A DNA stretch of 64,000 bases from NCBI GenBank assembly GCA_025149285.1, contig CP102274.1:1999501-2063500 (forward strand), in the 5' to 3' direction. How positions within the stretch are numbered: position 1 is the stretch's first letter; each line of letters opens with the position of its first letter. The position numbers were made by a program, and so were the translations under genes. The notes below the pieces were generated by a model that was given only the letters and a program-made list of their open reading frames with translations, searched no databases and was not told the origin of the DNA. This DNA comes from Hungatella hathewayi (GTDB lineage Bacteria > Bacillota > Clostridia > Lachnospirales > Lachnospiraceae). Below, in pieces: positions 60,288 through 64,000 of the stretch.

Positions 60288-61724
60288 ATGATGAAAAAAA
60301 GCTGGATGGCTGCTTTGCTGCTGTCTTCTGCGGTTCTGGTGACCGCATGTGGGGCCGGTGCGCCGCAGAATGGCTCGGGGACGGAAAACAGCGGTACGGT
60401 GAAGACAGAGGGGGCGGTTCCTGATGCAGAACAGGAAACGACGGAAACTGAAACAGAGGGAAAAACGACAGAGAAAGCGGCAGAGAAAGCGCAGTCAGGC
60501 GGAATCTCGAAGGTGATTACGATTAACAAAAGCTTTGGCGACGGCCAGAAAGTAACGCATGTGGCCTTACAGTATGAAAAAGCGATTGATGCGGACAGTC
60601 TTTCCACAGACAGCTATGAGGTGAAGAACCGTACGGTCACGGCGGTGCGGACCAACAGTGAGGCCGCTCCGGCGGAGGCGAGTGTACCTGGAAATTATGT
60701 GATACTCGAGCTGGAGATCCAGAGCCCTCTTCTCGACGATAAATACGCGTCGGACGGGCGCATGGAACACGATGAGGTGATTGACACCGCGACCGTCGTC
60801 CAGATAAAGGATGTGAAGAGCACAGATGGAGAGGTGTATCCGGCCGGCAGCCAGGAATACTCGACTCCTGCCAATGAGGGAATCATGGGGAATGATTCTA
60901 AACTATATCCGGTCCGCGACCGATTCGAAGACAACCATTTTTATACAGACCCGGAATGGAAGACGGTTCTTCACTACAATATTTTTAAGCCGGAGGGTTA
61001 TGAGGATTCCGGGGAGACGTATCCGTTACTCCTCTTTATGCCTGACGCGGGATCGGTAAGCTCCGATTGGGAGAAGGTTCTGGCCCAGGGGAATGGAGGC
61101 ACCGTATGGGCGGAAGAGGAATGGCAGGCGGAGCATCCGTGCTTTGTGGTGACGATGATTTACGACGATAAATTTATCAACGATTACTGGGAGTATTACG
61201 ACAACTATGTGGAAGGAACCATGAATCTCGTTCGCTCACTGGCGGATCAGTATCCGGTTGATAAGGACAGAATTTATACGACGGGTCAGTCCATGGGCTG
61301 CATGTGTTCTCTGATCATGATGTCCAAAGAGCCGGATCTCTTTGCCGGAGCGTACTGTGTGGCTGGAAAATGGGAGCCGGAGAGCCTGAAGGGACTGAAG
61401 GACAGCCATATTCTGATCCTGAATTCAGAGGATGACAGCCTGGAGACGGGACTTTTGATGGATGAGACGGTCAGCCTCTGGGAGCGTGAGGGGGCAGCCG
61501 TGGCAAGAGGGGCGATCGAAGGGATCGCAGAGCCGCAGGTTCTTGAAGCGGAGATGGATAAGCTGCTTTCTGAAAATGCAGATATTTATTACTGTAAGAT
61601 TCAATCAGGGACCGGAAGCATGGATCTGGAGGGCAATCCGCTGAACGGAAGCCATCGGATGACGTGGCGTCTGGGATACGATCTTCCGGGTGTTAAGGAG
61701 TGGCTGTTCACTCAGTCAAAGTAA
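60288..61724 (+). CDS. Surface lipoprotein with alpha/beta hydrolase (esterase) domain
   Basis: A 478-aa exported protein. The lipobox is LVTAC (Cys about 21), followed by a Thr/Glu/Lys-rich linker to about 65 and a beta-sandwich-like part to about 200. The hydrolase domain then has YPLLLFMPDAGS, nucleophile Ser335 in GQSMGCM and ILILNSEDDS (acid), with His near GSHRMTW. Layout resembles PHB-depolymerase/feruloyl-esterase-like proteins with an N-terminal Ig-like domain. It could release aromatic acids or peptides outside the cell. GGAGAAG precedes ATG. Confidence 0.82.
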   Translation: MMKKSWMAALLLSSAVLVTACGAGAPQNGSGTENSGTVKTEGAVPDAEQETTETETEGKTTEKAAEKAQSGGISKVITINKSFGDGQKVTHVALQYEKAIDADSLSTDSYEVKNRTVTAVRTNSEAAPAEASVPGNYVILELEIQSPLLDDKYASDGRMEHDEVIDTATVVQIKDVKSTDGEVYPAGSQEYSTPANEGIMGNDSKLYPVRDRFEDNHFYTDPEWKTVLHYNIFKPEGYEDSGETYPLLLFMPDAGSVSSDWEKVLAQGNGGTVWAEEEWQAEHPCFVVTMIYDDKFINDYWEYYDNYVEGTMNLVRSLADQYPVDKDRIYTTGQSMGCMCSLIMMSKEPDLFAGAYCVAGKWEPESLKGLKDSHILILNSEDDSLETGLLMDETVSLWEREGAAVARGAIEGIAEPQVLEAEMDKLLSENADIYYCKIQSGTGSMDLEGNPLNGSHRMTWRLGYDLPGVKEWLFTQSK

Positions 61725-61732
61725 TCTTGCAT

Positions 61733-61796
61733 TTTCCAAATTGGAAAAAAAGCAGAAAGAAGTCGAATTGATTGAGTGTTCGTCATTTTATATAAT
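61733..61796 (+). promoter_or_regulatory. Shared-element promoter 4 (OppA operon)
   Basis: Perfect 16-bp palindrome TTTTCCAATTGGAAAA (61733-61748), GAATTGATTG (61765-61774) with -35 TTGATT, and -10 TATAAT at 61791-61796 with a 17-base spacer. This is the clearest copy of the shared element. Confidence 0.72.
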
Positions 61797-61834
61797 AAAG
61801 CCATCAAAAATAAAAAAAATTTGGAGGGAGTTAC

Positions 61835-63511
61835 ATGAAAACGAAAAGAGTTTTAGCGCTATTTACGGCATCTATGATGACCGCGGCACTGCTTGCAGGA
61901 TGCGGTGGTTCTTCCGGTTCAAGTCAGACAACGGCGCCGGCTGCACAATCGGCGGAAGCTACGGAGAAAGCTGCAGAAGAAAACATACAGAGCGGCAATG
62001 AAAAAACAGAAACAACCGTCATGGAAGAAGCGGCAGAGTCTGTAACCGTGGCGGTTGACGATGATTCGTTTACGATTGGACCGTGGGGCGGAGCCAGCGC
62101 CGTGCGTGACTGGACGGAAAACATTCTGTGGGCGCATCTGGCGTACAGACCTTTTATCGGAGCCATGCTGGATGACGGAGTCCAGCTTGTGGCGGCAAAA
62201 TCTGTGACAAAAACGGATGATGCGACTTATGACATTGAGATCTGGGATAATATCACAGACAGCCAGGGCAATCCCATCAAGGCAGAAGACGTGGTGTACA
62301 GCTATAATAAACTGGCAGAACTTGGCTACGTGACGGATATCGGCACTTATTACGCTGGATCAGAAGCGACCGGCGACTATACGCTTCAGATAAAACTGAA
62401 AAATACCATGGACGGCGCGATCGAGAAGGTTCTTACCTCCTGTTCCATAGCAAGCCGGACCTGGTATGAAGGGGCCTCCGAGAATGATATCAACCTATCT
62501 CCTGCGACTACAGGCGCTTACACCGTAACCGACATGCAGACTGGCTCCTCCGTGACAATGGAGGCTCGCGGCGACTACTGGAAGAAAGAGGACAGAGCGG
62601 ATGCGGAGCTGCAGAATGTTAATAAGATTATTCTCCGCTGTATCGCCGAGGCCTCCTCGAGAAGCATCGCGCTGGAAAACAAAGAAGTTGACATGGCTGA
62701 GGTTTCCGCTTCCGATGTCGGACGTTTCGAAGGAAATGACGCATTCAACGTGACGAAGTATAACAACGCCATGTCCCAGTATCTGATTTTCAATACGAGT
62801 GAGAATTCTCCCTGTGCGGATGTGAATGTCCGCAAGGCGATCGCCTACGCGTTTGACGCCGCGATGGTGCTTCAGGGCAGCGGAAGCAGTGCGGGAACCA
62901 TAAGCCATGATGTTGCTCCGAATCTGGGACCGGATTACGTGCAGGAGTGGGATAATCAGGATTACTTTGGAATGAACCTGGAAAAATCGGCAGAATACTT
63001 AAAAGCGGCAGGCTATGAGCCGGGCCAGCTTGAGATTCATTTAATGGTATCCTCACAGGCGCCGCAGGGACCTTATCAGGCACTGCAGGCAATGCTCGAG
63101 CAGGCTGGAATTAAGCTGGTGATTGACGCTTACGACCGCGCGTTAAGGCAGACGTATGACAGTGATCCGACGATGTGGGACATGTCTGAGCTGTCTCAGT
63201 CCGTGTCTGATTTTACAACGTCATTCTGGAATATCCTGTTCAGCGAAGATAACTATGAGTACGGAACCCAGGGCTTCACAAAGGATGATAAGCTTCAGGA
63301 GCTTTTGAAAGCGGCCAATGCAGAACGGAGCGAAGAGAATATGAATGCGTTCCATGATTACGTGATTGAGAACTGCTATATGGTGGGCCTGTATACAGAG
63401 ACGAGAAGCATCGTAACGACAGAAGGCCTGACCGACATCTGTCTCGAAAAGCTGAATCCGGTACTGAATGCGATGACCTTTACGGAGCAATACGTTCCGG
63501 TTGCAAAATAA
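61835..63511 (+). CDS. ABC transporter substrate-binding lipoprotein, family 5 (Opp/Dpp type)
   Basis: A 558-aa lipoprotein with lipobox LLAGC (Cys about 22) and a Ser/Thr/Ala-rich linker. The family 5 domain shows ENILWAHLAYRPFIGAM, YDIEIWDNITDSQGNPIKAE, DVVYSYNKL and DVNVRKAIAYAFD. Such proteins bind peptides, nickel or other small solutes. GGAGGGAG precedes ATG. The permease gene follows 22 bases later. Confidence 0.9.
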   Translation: MKTKRVLALFTASMMTAALLAGCGGSSGSSQTTAPAAQSAEATEKAAEENIQSGNEKTETTVMEEAAESVTVAVDDDSFTIGPWGGASAVRDWTENILWAHLAYRPFIGAMLDDGVQLVAAKSVTKTDDATYDIEIWDNITDSQGNPIKAEDVVYSYNKLAELGYVTDIGTYYAGSEATGDYTLQIKLKNTMDGAIEKVLTSCSIASRTWYEGASENDINLSPATTGAYTVTDMQTGSSVTMEARGDYWKKEDRADAELQNVNKIILRCIAEASSRSIALENKEVDMAEVSASDVGRFEGNDAFNVTKYNNAMSQYLIFNTSENSPCADVNVRKAIAYAFDAAMVLQGSGSSAGTISHDVAPNLGPDYVQEWDNQDYFGMNLEKSAEYLKAAGYEPGQLEIHLMVSSQAPQGPYQALQAMLEQAGIKLVIDAYDRALRQTYDSDPTMWDMSELSQSVSDFTTSFWNILFSEDNYEYGTQGFTKDDKLQELLKAANAERSEENMNAFHDYVIENCYMVGLYTETRSIVTTEGLTDICLEKLNPVLNAMTFTEQYVPVAK

Positions 63512-63533
63512 AGAATGGAACGGAGGCTGATCC

Positions 63534-64000
63534 ATGTCAAAGTATGTGTTAAAACGGCTGCTGATCATGATACCAACTTTGATAGCAGTAGGAATCATCA
63601 TGTTTACGCTGATGAATTTTGTTCCCGGTGACCCTGCTCAGCTTGCGCTTGGCGCTGGTACTCATACTCCTGCTGAAATTGAGATGAAACGGGCCGCACT
63701 GGGATTAAACAGGCCTTTTATGGTGCGCCTGGGCGAGTATCTGAAAAATATTTTTCTGCATTTTGATTTTGGAAAATCTCTGATTGACGGTACCGAGATT
63801 AAATGGGAGCTGATGAGGCGGTTTCCACATACCTTCAAAATTGCAATTTACAGTATTGTGCTGACAGTTGTGATCGGCCTGCCGCTCGGTATTTACACGG
63901 CAGTAAAGGCTAATTCCATAGGCGATAAAATCTCTCTGTTTATTACGCTGTTGTTCGACTGCATGCCCAGCTTCTGGACCGCGCTTCTTCTGGTACTGCT
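63534..64000 (+). CDS. ABC transporter permease, DppB/OppB type (partial, runs off the window)
   Basis: The first 155 residues of a permease: MSKYVLKRLLIMIPTLIAVG, FVPGDPAQLALG, then LGLNRPFMVRLGEYLKNIF. This is the standard DppB N terminus, with membrane helix 1 and the periplasmic loop. CGGAGG precedes ATG 63534. The second permease and ATPases are expected beyond the window end. Confidence 0.92.
   Translation, partial: MSKYVLKRLLIMIPTLIAVGIIMFTLMNFVPGDPAQLALGAGTHTPAEIEMKRAALGLNRPFMVRLGEYLKNIFLHFDFGKSLIDGTEIKWELMRRFPHTFKIAIYSIVLTVVIGLPLGIYTAVKANSIGDKISLFITLLFDCMPSFWTALLLVL

Overview
The window looks like chromosome from an anaerobic Firmicute of the Lachnospiraceae type (Clostridium cluster XIVa gut anaerobe). 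The grounds are Nfn-type electron bifurcation, a GGGtGRT/Fe-S scaffold pair, LplABC-YesMN sugar uptake, AGGAGG ribosome binding sites, frequent GTG/TTG starts, many MATE pumps and Fe-S ene-reductases. Species cannot be fixed from the sequence alone. No rRNA, CRISPR array or prophage was seen.

Layout. 0-7 kb: a mannitol-dehydrogenase-family oxidoreductase, a thymidylate cluster (ThyA divergent from DHFR, a degenerate ThyX-like protein and a second DHFR), then NfnA/NfnB. 7-17 kb: two MATE pumps, a secreted NlpC/P60 hydrolase, a double-HTH AraC regulator and two Fe-S flavin ene-reductases. 17-20 kb: the highly expressed-looking scaffold/GGGtGRT pair, followed by an AT-rich orphan BglII-like endonuclease inserted behind a duplicated gene end, then tRNA-Glu and a candidate structured RNA. 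21-31 kb: a MerR/TipAS regulator with its own operator, an M42 peptidase, guaA, a GNAT relic, a FUSC exporter, and the YesM/YesN kinase-regulator pair. 31-36 kb: LplB-LplC-LplA and a Cys-type sulfatase. 36-40 kb: VTC / DUF4956 / beta-helix lipoprotein trio. 40-47 kb: small stress and regulatory genes, including a WYL regulator with two matching promoter boxes. 47-49 kb: a complete guanine riboswitch with terminator in front of an NCS2 purine permease. 49-56 kb: a MATE pump and a five-gene operon with two DAPG/phloretin-hydrolase-like enzymes, a GPH transporter, an SDR lacking its catalytic Tyr and Lys, and an alpha/beta hydrolase. 56-60 kb: an Abi/HEPN defence gene with its own upstream small RNA, a LysR regulator, and a 1,899-bp insertion sequence with perfect 8-bp target duplications that separates the LysR gene from its promoter. 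60-64 kb: a secreted esterase-like lipoprotein and the start of an Opp/Dpp-type importer.

The main candidate for a new system lies at 49-64 kb. Four promoters (MATE pump, hydrolase operon, esterase, OppA) share a two-part element: a TTTTCC..TGGAAA dyad centred about 62-64 bases before the predicted start, then GAATTGAT at the -35 position 24-25 bases further on. This geometry is typical of LysR-type activators and ties the genes into one putative regulon. The proposed job is uptake, hydrolysis and export linked to acyl-phloroglucinol, flavonoid or similar aromatic compounds. A second candidate is the Abi protein with its small RNA, and a third is the endonuclease cassette behind the GGGtGRT gene.
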